This document shows, one piece after another, positions 15,848 through 25,782 of a DNA stretch of 61,546 nucleotides (position 1 is the stretch's first letter; each line of letters begins with the position of its first letter). Source of the stretch: an uncultured Clostridia bacterium (GTDB taxonomy: Bacteria > Bacillota > Clostridia > Christensenellales > Borkfalkiaceae). Position numbers and translations under genes: made by a program. The notes below the pieces were generated by a model. It was not told where the DNA came from and made no database searches. It saw only the letters and a list, made by a program, of their open reading frames with translations. Where the stretch lies: NCBI GenBank assembly GCA_947629665.1, contig CANREJ010000005.1, positions 1-61,546 of the forward strand. Reading direction: 5' to 3'.

Positions 15848-16867
15848 ATGTCAATTTCCTATAAAGACAGCGGCGTAGACGTTGAAAGAGGTTACGAGGC
15901 GGTGCGCCTCATGAAAGATCATGTAAAATCTACTTACACGGAGGGGGTACTCGGCGACATAGGCTCCTTCGGCGGATTTTTTTCATTGCCGAAGGGAATG
16001 AAGGAACCCGTCCTTGTTGCGGGAACCGACGGCGTAGGCACAAAATTGAAGTATGCAATAATTTCGGGCAGATATAACACTATCGGCATAGACGCGGTTG
16101 CAATGTGTGTAAACGATATAGTTTGCCAGGGCGCAAAGCCGTTGTTTTTCCTCGACTATTTTGCTTCGGGGCAGCTTGATCCTGCAAAGGTTGCGGAGGT
16201 GGTTTCGGGCGTTGCCGAAGGCTGCCGACAGTCAGGCGCGGCGCTCATAGGCGGCGAAACTGCCGAAATGCCCGGTTTTTATCCCGGTGGAGATTTTGAC
16301 ATCGCAGGTTTTGCCGTGGGTGCGGTAGACAAAAAAAAGATAATAAACGGCAGTAAAATAAAACCCGGCGACGTGCTTATAGGAATCAAATCCAGCGGAA
16401 TACACTCCAACGGCTACTCGCTTGTGAGAAAACTGTGGGGGGAGGACGTGGAAAATTTAACAAAATACAACAGCGAACTCGGCGCGGCGCCCTTGGACGT
16501 ACTTTTAACTCCCACAAAAATTTACGTCAAGAGTATTCTTTCACTGATAGAAAAAGTAAAGGTCAAGGGCATAGCTCACATTACGGGCGGCGGGTTCATA
16601 GAAAATATTCCCCGTATTTTTCCCGATGGCATAGGTTGCCGCATAGACACAAAGTCCTATGAAGTGCCGCAGATTTTCCGCATGATGGTTAAAAAAGCAA
16701 AAATCACAAAAGAGCAGGCGTACAACACTTTCAATATGGGCATAGGTATGGTGGTATGCGTTGCCAAAAAGGACGCCGACGCCGCAATCGCCCAGCTTGA
16801 AAGCACGGGCGAAAGTTGCGTTATTATTGGCAAGACGGTAAAGGGAAGCGGAGTTATCTTAAAATGA
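15848..16867 (+). CDS. purM: Phosphoribosylformylglycinamidine cyclo-ligase
   Basis: ATP-dependent ring closure of FGAM to AIR. Motifs: SIGGFGG-like segment near 35 (GDIGSFGGFFSLP), VAGTDGVGTKLK, GGETAEMPGFY and GIKSSGIHSNGYSLVR. At 339 aa it has the normal length. GGAGG precedes the start. Its stop overlaps purN as ATGA. Confidence 0.97.
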   Translation: MSISYKDSGVDVERGYEAVRLMKDHVKSTYTEGVLGDIGSFGGFFSLPKGMKEPVLVAGTDGVGTKLKYAIISGRYNTIGIDAVAMCVNDIVCQGAKPLFFLDYFASGQLDPAKVAEVVSGVAEGCRQSGAALIGGETAEMPGFYPGGDFDIAGFAVGAVDKKKIINGSKIKPGDVLIGIKSSGIHSNGYSLVRKLWGEDVENLTKYNSELGAAPLDVLLTPTKIYVKSILSLIEKVKVKGIAHITGGGFIENIPRIFPDGIGCRIDTKSYEVPQIFRMMVKKAKITKEQAYNTFNMGIGMVVCVAKKDADAAIAQLESTGESCVIIGKTVKGSGVILK

Positions 16868-17478
16868 AACGGATAGCTGTGTTTGCTTCGGGAGGCGGAA
16901 CGGATTTTCAGTCGGTTATCGACGCCAACCAAGGGGAGCATTTTTGCGAAATTTCGGCGCTTGTGGCTTCAAAAGAAGGTATAGGCGCCATAGAACGTGC
17001 AAAAAAACACGGAATAAAGGCCTATGTGTTCGCAAAAAAAGACTATTTGGATTTGGAAACGCTCTACGCCGAATTGACAGCACTTTTAAATAAATTACAA
17101 ATAGACTATATTGTGCTTGCAGGCTGGCTTAAAATAATTCCGCAAAGTTTTATAAAGACCTTTGCCGACAGAATAATAAACATTCACCCGTCGCTCATTC
17201 CCGCCTTTTGCGGGGCGGGCTACTACGGCCTTAAAGTACACCGAGCCGTGCTGGAATACGGTGCAAAAATTTCCGGCTGTACGGTGCATTTTGTGAACGA
17301 AGTTCCCGACGGTGGCGCAATCATCGCGCAGACCGCGGTAAAAGTTGAGGACGGCGACACGCCCGAAACCTTGCAGGCGCGCATATTGGCGGAGGAACAC
17401 AAACTCTTGCCCTATTGCGTAAAAAAACTTTGCGAAGGCAAAATAGAAAAAAACGGCAGAAAAGTAACTATAAAATAA
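16864..17478 (+). CDS. purN: Phosphoribosylglycinamide formyltransferase
   Basis: Transfers a formyl group from 10-formyl-THF to GAR. N-terminal ASGGGTDFQ corresponds to the usual GSGSNLQ phosphate loop. The catalytic Asn and His are in NIHPSLIPAF, and the catalytic Asp in VNEVPDGGAII. I use the ATG at 16864, which overlaps purM by four bases and gives 204 aa; the longer frame from 16816 lies inside purM. Confidence 0.96.
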   Translation: MKRIAVFASGGGTDFQSVIDANQGEHFCEISALVASKEGIGAIERAKKHGIKAYVFAKKDYLDLETLYAELTALLNKLQIDYIVLAGWLKIIPQSFIKTFADRIINIHPSLIPAFCGAGYYGLKVHRAVLEYGAKISGCTVHFVNEVPDGGAIIAQTAVKVEDGDTPETLQARILAEEHKLLPYCVKKLCEGKIEKNGRKVTIK

Positions 17479-17498
17479 CGTTTTAGGAGGATATAAGA

Positions 17499-19118
17499 AT
17501 GATAATGAAAAAACGCGCTCTTGTGAGCGTTTCCGACAAGGCAGGCGTTGTTGAATTTTGCAAGGGACTTGCAGACGAAGAGTTTGAAATAATTTCAACC
17601 GGCGGCACGGCAAAAGTTTTACAGGAAGCGGGGTTGAAAGTAATAGGTATTTCCGAAATTACGGGATTCCCCGAATGTTTGGACGGCAGGGTAAAAACAT
17701 TGCATCCCAATGTGCATGCGGGCTTGCTTGCAATGCGTTCCAATCCCGAACATATGGCTCAGCTTGAAAAGCTGAATATCAACACCATAGACATTGTTTG
17801 CGTAAACTTATATCCTTTTAAAGCCACGCTTGCAAAAGGCGCGGATTTTGCGACCTGTATAGAAAATATAGATATCGGTGGTCCTACAATGATAAGGGCG
17901 GCGGCAAAGAATTATCAGGATGTAGCCGTAATTGTAGACCCCAAGGATTATAATAAAGTTTTGGAAGAGCTTAAAAACGGCGGCGTAACCCTTGAAACAA
18001 AGAGGTATCTTCAATATAAAGTGTTTGCCCACACTGCAGTATACGACAGCCTTATATCCAATTATCTCGCTTCGCAACTCGGCATAACTTTCCCCGAACA
18101 GGTAACGTTTGCCTATGAAAAGGCGCAGGACATGCGCTACGGCGAAAATCCCCAACAGCAAGCCGTATTTTACAACGAGCAGTTTATCCGCAAGGGCTCG
18201 CTGTCCTCGGCAAAACAGCTCTGGGGCAAGGAGCTTTCATATAACAATATAAACGACGCCAACGGAGCGCTTGAACTTTTAAAGGAATACGGTTCCACGC
18301 CCGCGGTTGTTGCCTGCAAACACGCAAACCCTTGCGGAGTGGGCACGGGCGACACTATTTATGAAGCGTATATGCGCGCCTATAATTCCGACCCCGTTTC
18401 GGTATTCGGCGGGATTCTTGCCATAAACGGCGTTGTGGACGGGGCAACCGCAACCGAAATAAACAAAATATTTATCGAGATAGTAATGGCTCCCGACTAT
18501 ACTCCCGAAGCCTTGAACATTTTGGAGGGCAAAAAGAATATCAGGCTTTTAAAAATAGAGGATATCTCCGCAAGGCGCGAGGCTTCCGCATTGGATATGA
18601 AGAAGGTTTACGGTGGACTTTTGGTTCAGCAGTACGACGAAAGTTTGATCCGCGGTGAAGACATGAACCTCTTTAAAAACAAAGCGTCTGTTGAAGAAAT
18701 AACAACGCCTTCGGGAAAAAAGAGAAAGAGCTACGGCTTGGGAGTTGTAACCGACCGTATGCCCACCGCAGAGGAAGTTGAAGCGCTGTTATTCAATTGG
18801 AAAGTTGTAAAGCACACAAAATCCAACGCGATTGTTATAGGAAAAGCAGGAAGGACCACGGGCATAGGAATGGGGCAGACAAACCGCATATGGGCGGCGC
18901 AACAGGCCATTGCCCATGCGGGGGCAGAGGCAAAGGGCTCGGTTATGGCTTCCGACGCGTTTTTCCCGTTCCCCGATTGCGTAGGGGAGTGCGTTAAGGC
19001 GGGCATTACGGCAATAATACAACCGGGCGGCTCCATTCAGGACGAGGCTTCGGTTGAAGCCTGCAACGCCGCGGGTATTTCCATGATTTTTGTGGGCGAC
19101 AGGCATTTCAAACACTGA
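17499..19118 (+). CDS. purH: Bifunctional AICAR transformylase / IMP cyclohydrolase
   Basis: Last two steps to IMP. The N-terminal MGS-like cyclohydrolase domain (about 1-190) includes [10 protein letters not shown] and [13 protein letters not shown]. The C-terminal formyltransferase has KHANPCGVG with the catalytic Lys-His, and [12 protein letters not shown]. The length is 539 aa, slightly longer than usual. AGGAGG (17485-17490) marks the start. Confidence 0.97.
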   Translation: MIMKKRALVSVSDKAGVVEFCKGLADEEFEIISTGGTAKVLQEAGLKVIGISEITGFPECLDGRVKTLHPNVHAGLLAMRSNPEHMAQLEKLNINTIDIVCVNLYPFKATLAKGADFATCIENIDIGGPTMIRAAAKNYQDVAVIVDPKDYNKVLEELKNGGVTLETKRYLQYKVFAHTAVYDSLISNYLASQLGITFPEQVTFAYEKAQDMRYGENPQQQAVFYNEQFIRKGSLSSAKQLWGKELSYNNINDANGALELLKEYGSTPAVVACKHANPCGVGTGDTIYEAYMRAYNSDPVSVFGGILAINGVVDGATATEINKIFIEIVMAPDYTPEALNILEGKKNIRLLKIEDISARREASALDMKKVYGGLLVQQYDESLIRGEDMNLFKNKASVEEITTPSGKKRKSYGLGVVTDRMPTAEEVEALLFNWKVVKHTKSNAIVIGKAGRTTGIGMGQTNRIWAAQQAIAHAGAEAKGSVMASDAFFPFPDCVGECVKAGITAIIQPGGSIQDEASVEACNAAGISMIFVGDRHFKH

Positions 19119-19139
19119 TAAAATTTAGGAAAGTTAGAT

Positions 19140-20420
19140 ATGAACGTTCTTGTTATTGGCAATGGCGGCAGGGAACACGCTATTTTGCAGGCGCTTAAAA
19201 AGAGCCCAAAAGTAGATAAATTGTATTGCATGAAAGGCAACGCGGGCACCGCCGAAATTGCCGAAAACATAAATGTGGATTACATGAATACAGCGGCGGT
19301 AACAGCATATGCAAAGGAACACCCCGAAATAGATTATTATGTGGTTGCTCCCGACGATCCGCTTGCGCTTGGACTTGTGGACGAGCTTGAAGCCATAGGG
19401 AAGCGTTGCTTCGGGCCGCATAAAAACGCCGCTATCATAGAATCGAGCAAAGCGTACGCCAAAAATTTGATGAAAAAATACAATATTCCAACGGCCGAGG
19501 CGGAAATTTTCGATAACTATGAGAAGGCTCTGGAATATGTGCGCAAAAAAGGCGCGCCGATAGTTTTAAAGGCGGACGGACTTGCGCTCGGCAAGGGCGT
19601 GCTTGTGTGCGAAACTTTAAAGGAGGCGGAAGAGGGCTTAAAGGAAATTATGCTCGATAAAACCTTCGGCTCCGCAGGCAACGTCATAGTTATCGAAGAA
19701 TGTCTGCGCGGGCTTAAATATACTCCCGGCGAAGAAGTGTCCGTTTTATCTTTTACGGACGGCAAAACGATTGTGCCGATGATAACGTCCTGCGACCATA
19801 AGCGCGCCGCCGATGGCGATAGAGGATTGAACACGGGCGGTATGGGCACATTTTCGCCCTGCCCGTTTTGGACGGAAGAACTCGAAAACGAAGTTCTCCA
19901 AAAAATAATGATACCCACAATGAACGCTCTTAACGCCGAGGGCAGAACTTTTAAGGGGTGCCTGTATTTCGGGCTTATGCGCACAGACAAGGGCATGAAG
20001 GTAGTGGAGTATAATTCCCGCTTCGGCGACCCCGAAACCCAGGTCGTTTTGCCTATGCTTAAAACCGATCTGATGGAAATTTTCGAGGCGGTAACCGACG
20101 GCAGGCTTGCGGACGTTAAAATAGAGTGGGATAGCGGCGCATGCGTATGCGTTGTGCTTGCAAGCGGCGGTTATCCGTTAAGTTATGCGAAGGGTAAGGA
20201 AATCACAATAGGCGACGTGGGGGACTGTTCAATCGTCCATGCGGGCACAGCCGTGAAGGACGGCAAACTTATTACAAACGGCGGCAGGGTTTTAGGTGTG
20301 GTTGCCAAGGGCGCGAATATTGAAGCCGCCCGCGTGAAGGCCTACGCCGCCGTAAAAAATATCAGTTGGGAAAATATGTTTTATCGCAAAGATATAGGCA
20401 TAAAGTATCGTGAAGGTTAA
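19140..20420 (+). CDS. purD: Phosphoribosylamine-glycine ligase
   Basis: ATP-grasp enzyme joining glycine to phosphoribosylamine. The N-terminal signature GNGGREHAI is present, with VLKADGLALGKGV in the ATP-grasp core and NSRFGDPETQV near the metal site. At 426 aa it has the normal length. It sits between purH and purL with short gaps and an AGGAAAG ribosome site. Confidence 0.97.
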   Translation: MNVLVIGNGGREHAILQALKKSPKVDKLYCMKGNAGTAEIAENINVDYMNTAAVTAYAKEHPEIDYYVVAPDDPLALGLVDELEAIGKRCFGPHKNAAIIESSKAYAKNLMKKYNIPTAEAEIFDNYEKALEYVRKKGAPIVLKADGLALGKGVLVCETLKEAEEGLKEIMLDKTFGSAGNVIVIEECLRGLKYTPGEEVSVLSFTDGKTIVPMITSCDHKRAADGDRGLNTGGMGTFSPCPFWTEELENEVLQKIMIPTMNALNAEGRTFKGCLYFGLMRTDKGMKVVEYNSRFGDPETQVVLPMLKTDLMEIFEAVTDGRLADVKIEWDSGACVCVVLASGGYPLSYAKGKEITIGDVGDCSIVHAGTAVKDGKLITNGGRVLGVVAKGANIEAARVKAYAAVKNISWENMFYRKDIGIKYREG

Positions 20421-20422
20421 AG

Positions 20423-23400
20423 ATGATTTACAGAATTTACGTTGAAAAAAAGGACGATTTAAAAGCTAAACAAATAAAAAGCGATATCCGTAATCTTTTA
20501 AAAATTTCGGTTGATGATGTCCGCAGACTCTTGCGTTACGACGTCGACGGTATCTCACGGGAAGAATTTAAAGCCGCCGTTCCGTGCGTTTTTTCCGAAC
20601 CGCCCGTGGACGACGTCTATTATGAAGATATATCTTTCCCCGCAGAGTACAGCGTATTTGCAACGGCTTATTTAACGGGTCAGTACGACCAGCGTGCCGA
20701 CAGCGCCGCACAATGCGTCCAACTTTTAACGCAAAAGGAACGCCCTACAATCAAATGTGCCAATATATATGCGATTAAAGGCGCCGACAGTGAGCAACTT
20801 GAAAGAATAAAAAAGCACCTAATAAACCCCGTTGAAAGCGAGGAGGTGCCGCTTGAAAAGCCCCTGTCTCTCGCGCATGTTGCGGTTGAAGCAGAGGACG
20901 TAAAGGACGTTGAGGGATTTATAACTTTTGACGATGAAGCCATACGCGGTTATCATGCAAAAATGGGATTCGCTATGTCCGTTGAGGATCTCGCCTTTGT
21001 GCGCGATTATTTTAAAAAAGAGGGCAGAAATCCAACCGAAACGGAAATTAAGGTAATTGACACCTATTGGTCGGATCATTGCCGCCACACGACTTTTGCC
21101 ACCGAGCTTAAAAATATTACCGTGAACAGTAATAACGGCAAAGTGGATGATGCGCTTAAACTTTACAGGGAACTTTTTGCCGAACTCTATAAAAACAGAC
21201 CCGAAAAATATCCCTGCTTAATGGATATTGCCACCATAGCTGCAAAAAAACTCAAAAAAGACGGCAAACTCAATAATTTGGACGAGTCTGATGAGATAAA
21301 CGCCTGCTCGATTAAGGTTGACGCAACCCTGGACGGAAAGCCGCAAAAATATACGGTTATGTTCAAAAACGAAACGCACAATCACCCCACGGAAATAGAG
21401 CCTTTCGGCGGCGCGGCAACGTGTTTGGGCGGAGCCATTCGCGACCCTCTTTCCGGCAGAACTTACGTTTTGCAGGCTATGCGCGTTACGGGTTGCGCCG
21501 ATCCCACCGAGCCTATTGAAAACACTCTTGCGGGTAAACTTCCGCAGAGAATTATAACAAAGACAGCTGCGGCGGGCTTTTCCTCCTACGGCAACCAAAT
21601 AGGGCTTGCCACGGGGCAGGTTGAGGAAGTTTATCACCCCGGATATAAGGCAAAGAGGCTTGAAACGGGGTTTGTCGTAGGCGGCGCAAAATCGGATATG
21701 ATTTACCGCGCCAAGCCCCAAAAAGGGGACGTGATAATACTTTTGGGAGGCGAAACGGGGCGCGACGGCTGCGGCGGAGCCACCGGTTCTTCCAAGGCGC
21801 ACAACAAAAAATCCGTGCAGTCATGCGGGGCGGAAGTACAAAAGGGTAACGCCTTGACGGAGCGCAAACTCCAACGTCTTTTTTTGAACGGAGAGGCGAC
21901 GAGGCTTATAAAAAAGTGCAACGATTTTGGGGCAGGCGGCGTATCCGTAGCAATAGGCGAGCTTGCCGACGGGCTTGAAATAGATTTGGACAAGGTGCCC
22001 AAAAAGTACGAGGGTCTTTCGGGAACAGAACTTGCAATCAGCGAATCGCAAGAGCGAATGGCGGTGGTAGTGGCAAAGGAGAACGTTGAAAAGTTCACCG
22101 TGCTGGCCGCTGCGGAAAATCTTGCCGCAACTCCCGTTGCCGTTGTTACGGATGACAGGAGAATGAAAATGTATCACCGCGGCAGAGCCATAGTGGACAT
22201 ATCCCGCGATTTTCTCGATACAAACGGCGTAAAACAAGTAACCGACGCCGAAATCAACGAAGAGGTAACCACCTTTTTCAACGCTCCCGAAGTTAAACCT
22301 TTTAATATGGCGGCAACCGAAACGCTTTCGCAATTAAACGTATGCTCCAAAAAGGGTCTTGCGGAAATGTTTGACTCCACCATAGGCGCAAAATCCGTTT
22401 ATATGCCTTTCGGCGGCAAATATCAGCTCACTCCGTCCATTGCAATGGCGGCAAAGTTTACGGGCGGTGAAACGGACGACTGCACCGTGTCCGCATACGG
22501 GTATAATCCCGAACTCATGTCAACTTCGCCTTTCACGGGGGCGATTTACTCAATAGTCGCCTCGGTATCCAAAGTTGTTGCCGCAGGCGCAAATTACACG
22601 GATATACGCCTTTCATTGCAGGAATTTTTTATGCGGCTCCGCAACGACAAAAAGAGGTGGGGAGTGCCGCTTGCCGCATTACTCGGCGCGCTCTATGCGC
22701 AGATGGGCTTGGGGCTTGCGGCGATAGGCGGCAAAGACAGCATGAGCGGTACTTTTGAAGATATAGACGTTCCGCCAACGTTAATTTCCTTTGCGCTTGC
22801 GCCTTCAAAGGCTTCAACGCTCATAACCAATGTGTTAAAGAATGAGGGCGAAAAACTCTATTTATTGCCCGTAAAAAAAGATAAAAATCAAATTCCCGAC
22901 TTTGAATATCTTAAAAAACTGTATTCGTCTGTATACGAAAATATCCTCGGCGGCAACGTAAAGTTTGCAACCGTCATCGAAAAGGGCGGAGCGTTCGCCG
23001 CGGTTGCAAAATCATGCTTCGGTAACCGTTTGGGCTTTGACTTTATTGCGGACTATAACACGCTTTTCGGGGAACGCTATGGCGAAATTATTATTTCCGC
23101 AAAGAACATATCCGCGTTTAAAGGGCTTGAAGTAACGGAACTCGGCGCAACGTCGGCAGGAGATTTTACGTTCGGCAATGAACGCGTAAATTATTCCCAA
23201 GCTATAGCGTCGTACACCCAAAAACTCGACGTCGTGTTCCCCGCAACCGCACCCGCGGAGGGGGAAGTTCCGGATTGCGATTACGTAGGCGGTAAGAAAT
23301 ATTCCAATATATCCACAAAAATTGCAAAACCCAAAGTATTTATTCCCGCCTTCCCCGGAACGAACTGCGAGCTTGATACTGCGCGGGCATTCAGGCTGGC

Positions 23401-24124
23401 GGGTGCGGAAACAAATATACTTGTAATAAAAAACCGCACGCCGGCCGATATAGAGGAGAGCGTAAAAGCCATAATCAAAGCAATCGACGGTTGCAACATA
23501 ATTGCTTTTCCCGGCGGCTTTTCGGGCGGCGACGAGCCCGACGGTTCGGGTAAGTTTATAGCCACAACCTTTAAAAATCCCGCCATTTCCGAAAGGATAA
23601 TGGAACTTTTAAATGGTCGCGACGGGCTTGTTTTGGGTATCTGCAACGGATTTCAGGCGCTCATTAAGCTGGGGCTTGTGCCTTACGGCAAGGTATGTTC
23701 GCTCACTGCACAGTCGCCCACGCTCACATTCAACAATATATCCCGCCACGTTTCAACAATGGCAAATATCCGCGTAGCTTCCGTAATGAGTCCCTGGCTG
23801 TCCGCTTGTAAGGTCGGCGAGGTGTATTCGGTGCCCGTATCTCACGGCGAGGGCAAAATCATAGCCCCGGTTGAGGAGCTCCAAAAGATGAAGAGTTGCG
23901 GCCAGATTGCCACGCAATACGTTGATATGTGCGGCGTTCCCACTATGGAAAGCCCCTATAATCCAAACGGCAGTATGTGGGCGATCGAGGGCATAACTTC
24001 GCCCGACGGCAGGATTTTTGGAAAAATGGGGCACAGCGAAAGAAAGGGCGAAAATTTATATAAAAACTTTGACGGCAATTTTGACATGAAGATATTTGAA
24101 AGCGGTGTAAAGTATTTTAAGTAA
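20423..24124 (+). CDS. purL: Phosphoribosylformylglycinamidine synthase, single-chain
   Basis: Converts FGAR and glutamine to FGAM. At 1233 aa it is the long fused form found in Clostridia and Proteobacteria, rather than the three-protein PurS/L/Q system. Order: a PurS-like N-terminal region (1-150), the synthetase core starting near TYWSDHCRHTTF with KNETHNHPTEIEPFGGAAT, a second core repeat, and a PurQ-like glutaminase (about 970-1233). The nucleophile Cys is in VLGICNGFQAL and the His in SHGEGK. It ends the purine block; I see no clear terminator after it, only the nrdR promoter region. Confidence 0.97.
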   Translation: MIYRIYVEKKDDLKAKQIKSDIRNLLKISVDDVRRLLRYDVDGISREEFKAAVPCVFSEPPVDDVYYEDISFPAEYSVFATAYLTGQYDQRADSAAQCVQLLTQKERPTIKCANIYAIKGADSEQLERIKKHLINPVESEEVPLEKPLSLAHVAVEAEDVKDVEGFITFDDEAIRGYHAKMGFAMSVEDLAFVRDYFKKEGRNPTETEIKVIDTYWSDHCRHTTFATELKNITVNSNNGKVDDALKLYRELFAELYKNRPEKYPCLMDIATIAAKKLKKDGKLNNLDESDEINACSIKVDATLDGKPQKYTVMFKNETHNHPTEIEPFGGAATCLGGAIRDPLSGRTYVLQAMRVTGCADPTEPIENTLAGKLPQRIITKTAAAGFSSYGNQIGLATGQVEEVYHPGYKAKRLETGFVVGGAKSDMIYRAKPQKGDVIILLGGETGRDGCGGATGSSKAHNKKSVQSCGAEVQKGNALTERKLQRLFLNGEATRLIKKCNDFGAGGVSVAIGELADGLEIDLDKVPKKYEGLSGTELAISESQERMAVVVAKENVEKFTVLAAAENLAATPVAVVTDDRRMKMYHRGRAIVDISRDFLDTNGVKQVTDAEINEEVTTFFNAPEVKPFNMAATETLSQLNVCSKKGLAEMFDSTIGAKSVYMPFGGKYQLTPSIAMAAKFTGGETDDCTVSAYGYNPELMSTSPFTGAIYSIVASVSKVVAAGANYTDIRLSLQEFFMRLRNDKKRWGVPLAALLGALYAQMGLGLAAIGGKDSMSGTFEDIDVPPTLISFALAPSKASTLITNVLKNEGEKLYLLPVKKDKNQIPDFEYLKKLYSSVYENILGGNVKFATVIEKGGAFAAVAKSCFGNRLGFDFIADYNTLFGERYGEIIISAKNISAFKGLEVTELGATSAGDFTFGNERVNYSQAIASYTQKLDVVFPATAPAEGEVPDCDYVGGKKYSNISTKIAKPKVFIPAFPGTNCELDTARAFRLAGAETNILVIKNRTPADIEESVKAIIKAIDGCNIIAFPGGFSGGDEPDGSGKFIATTFKNPAISERIMELLNGRDGLVLGICNGFQALIKLGLVPYGKVCSLTAQSPTLTFNNISRHVSTMANIRVASVMSPWLSACKVGEVYSVPVSHGEGKIIAPVEELQKMKSCGQIATQYVDMCGVPTMESPYNPNGSMWAIEGITSPDGRIFGKMGHSERKGENLYKNFDGNFDMKIFESGVKYFK

Positions 24125-24159
24125 CGTCGCCAAACAAATTTTACGTTTTGCTCAAACGC

Positions 24160-24214
24160 TTTACAAAAACGATATCTTGTGTTATAATATTTAAAATTAT
24201 ACAATATGTTAAAG
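24160..24214 (+). promoter_or_regulatory. nrdR promoter with NrdR-box-like pair
   Basis: TTTACA (24160-24165) and TATAAT (24183-24188) have a 17-base spacer. Box 1 (24167-24182, ending ATATCTTGTGT) overlaps the spacer and matches 13 of 16 NrdR consensus positions. Box 2 (24199-24214, with ACAATATGTT) matches about 10. The linker is 16 bases, as known for paired NrdR boxes, so autoregulation is likely. Bases 24172-24188 are identical to 11286-11302. Confidence 0.65.
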
Positions 24215-24224
24215 GGGGCAATGT

Positions 24225-24683
24225 ATGAAGTGTTTATATTGCGGTTGTGAGGACAGTAAAGTTATAGACAGCCGTTCGGCGGACGAGGGCAGAACAATTC
24301 GCAGGCGTCGCGAATGTGTGCAGTGCGGCAAACGTTTTACCACTTACGAAACAATTGAAGATACGCCTGTGCTTGTGGTAAAAGCCAGCGGTTTAAGGCA
24401 GGCCTACGACCCGCAAAAAATCAAAAACGGAATCATAAAGTCGTGTGAAAAGCGTCCCGTTTCGCTCAATGCGATAGACGATATAGTTGCCACAATCACA
24501 AAACAGATTTATAACTCCATGGAGCAGGAAATATCCTCCAAAAAAATAGGCGAAATGGTAATGGAGGAACTCAAAAAAATCGATGAGGTCGCCTATGTGA
24601 GGTATGCAAGCGTATATCGCTCGTTTAAAGACATACCCAGCTTTATGGAAGAGTTGCAAAAGCTGATGGAAAACAAAAATTAA
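24225..24683 (+). CDS. nrdR: Transcriptional repressor NrdR
   Basis: Represses ribonucleotide reductase genes in response to dATP/ATP. The zinc ribbon CLYCGC...CVQCGKRF covers residues 3-35, and the ATP-cone domain follows (VVKASGLRQAYDPQKIKNGI onward). At 152 aa it is the standard length. AAAGGGGG precedes the ATG. Its own promoter carries two NrdR-like boxes. No reductase gene is in the window; the neighbour is the purine block. Confidence 0.97.
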   Translation: MKCLYCGCEDSKVIDSRSADEGRTIRRRRECVQCGKRFTTYETIEDTPVLVVKASGLRQAYDPQKIKNGIIKSCEKRPVSLNAIDDIVATITKQIYNSMEQEISSKKIGEMVMEELKKIDEVAYVRYASVYRSFKDIPSFMEELQKLMENKN

Positions 24684-24690
24684 ATTTTTG

Positions 24691-24713
24691 CAGACAGTGA
24701 ATTTCACTGTCTG
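24691..24713 (+). terminator. Hairpin after nrdR
   Basis: A perfect 10-bp stem (24691-24700 with 24704-24713, loop ATT) is followed by TATTCTTTG. The T tract is poor. It ends 13 bases before the ispG ATG and may also shape that gene's leader. Confidence 0.5.
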
Positions 24714-24726
24714 TATTCTTTGAAAT

Positions 24727-25782
24727 ATGAAATCTTTATCAAAAAAAGTAAAAATCGGCAACACATATATAGGCGGTGGTCAAAGCGTAAAAATCCAGTC
24801 TATGTGTACGACCAAAACTGCGGACGTGGAAGCAACCTGCTCGCAAATTTTGCGGCTTGAACAGGCCGGCTGCGAAATTATAAGGGTTTCAGTGCTTGAC
24901 CAAAGCGACGCCCTTGCCATTGCCAAGATTAAACAAAATATACATATTCCGCTTGTTGCCGATATTCATTTTTCCAAAGAGCTGGCGGTAAAGGCAATAG
25001 AGAGCGGTTGCGACAAGGTGCGCTTAAACCCCGGCAATATAGGCGGCGAGAGCGAGATAAAATATGTTGCCGAATGTATAAAAGCCCATAACATACCTGT
25101 GCGCGTCGGCGCAAATACGGGTAGCGTCGAAAAGGAGTTTTTGCAAAAATACGGCAAAAACGAGTTTTCGCTTGTGGAAAGCGCCTTAAAAAGCGTGTCC
25201 GTTCTGGAAAAATACGGCGTTGAAAATATTGTGATTTCCGTTAAAGCGTCAAGCGTGCCGCTAACGGTAAAGGCGTATAGATTGCTCGCTTCGCGCACGG
25301 GTTATCCGTTACATATAGGCGTTACGGAAGCAGGCACCGAGCAAATGGCGGTAGTTAAGTCGTCTGCGGCTCTCGGCGCGCTTTTGGTCGACGGAATAGG
25401 AGACACGTTGCGCGTTTCAATCACGGACGACCCCGTCAAGGAAGTTTTAGCGGCGCGCAGGTTGTTGCGTGCCGTGGAACTCGATAAAAATTACGTAAAT
25501 GTAATATCTTGTCCCACTTGCGGGAGGTGCATGTGGAATTCCATGGAGCTTGCCAAAAAAGTTACGGAATATGTTGAAAATAGCACAAAGCCTTTGAATA
25601 TCGCGGTTATGGGGTGCGTTGTAAACGGACCGGGCGAGGCAAAAGACTGCGATTTGGGCATTGCGGGCGCACAGGATTATTGTGTGATTTTTAAGGGCGG
25701 CGAGATAATAAAAAAAGTTGCTTCTTGCAACGCCGAAAAAGAATTTTTTATGGAGATAGATAAACTTTTAAATGAGCGGTGA
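24727..25782 (+). CDS. ispG: 4-hydroxy-3-methylbut-2-en-1-yl diphosphate synthase
   Basis: Iron-sulfur enzyme of the MEP isoprenoid pathway. VKIQSMCTTKTAD and ADIHFSKELA belong to the TIM-barrel part. [4Fe-4S] ligands lie in SCPTCGRC and VMGCVVNGPGEA. At 351 aa it is the short bacterial form. No Shine-Dalgarno sequence is visible before the ATG. It overlaps the next gene by 11 bases, keeping the usual ispG-polC adjacency. Confidence 0.96.
   Translation: MKSLSKKVKIGNTYIGGGQSVKIQSMCTTKTADVEATCSQILRLEQAGCEIIRVSVLDQSDALAIAKIKQNIHIPLVADIHFSKELAVKAIESGCDKVRLNPGNIGGESEIKYVAECIKAHNIPVRVGANTGSVEKEFLQKYGKNEFSLVESALKSVSVLEKYGVENIVISVKASSVPLTVKAYRLLASRTGYPLHIGVTEAGTEQMAVVKSSAALGALLVDGIGDTLRVSITDDPVKEVLAARRLLRAVELDKNYVNVISCPTCGRCMWNSMELAKKVTEYVENSTKPLNIAVMGCVVNGPGEAKDCDLGIAGAQDYCVIFKGGEIIKKVASCNAEKEFFMEIDKLLNER

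Noticed and set aside
24125-24160. Terminator directly after purL
   Set aside because: Only short AACG/CGTT matches are present, with no stable stem and T run.
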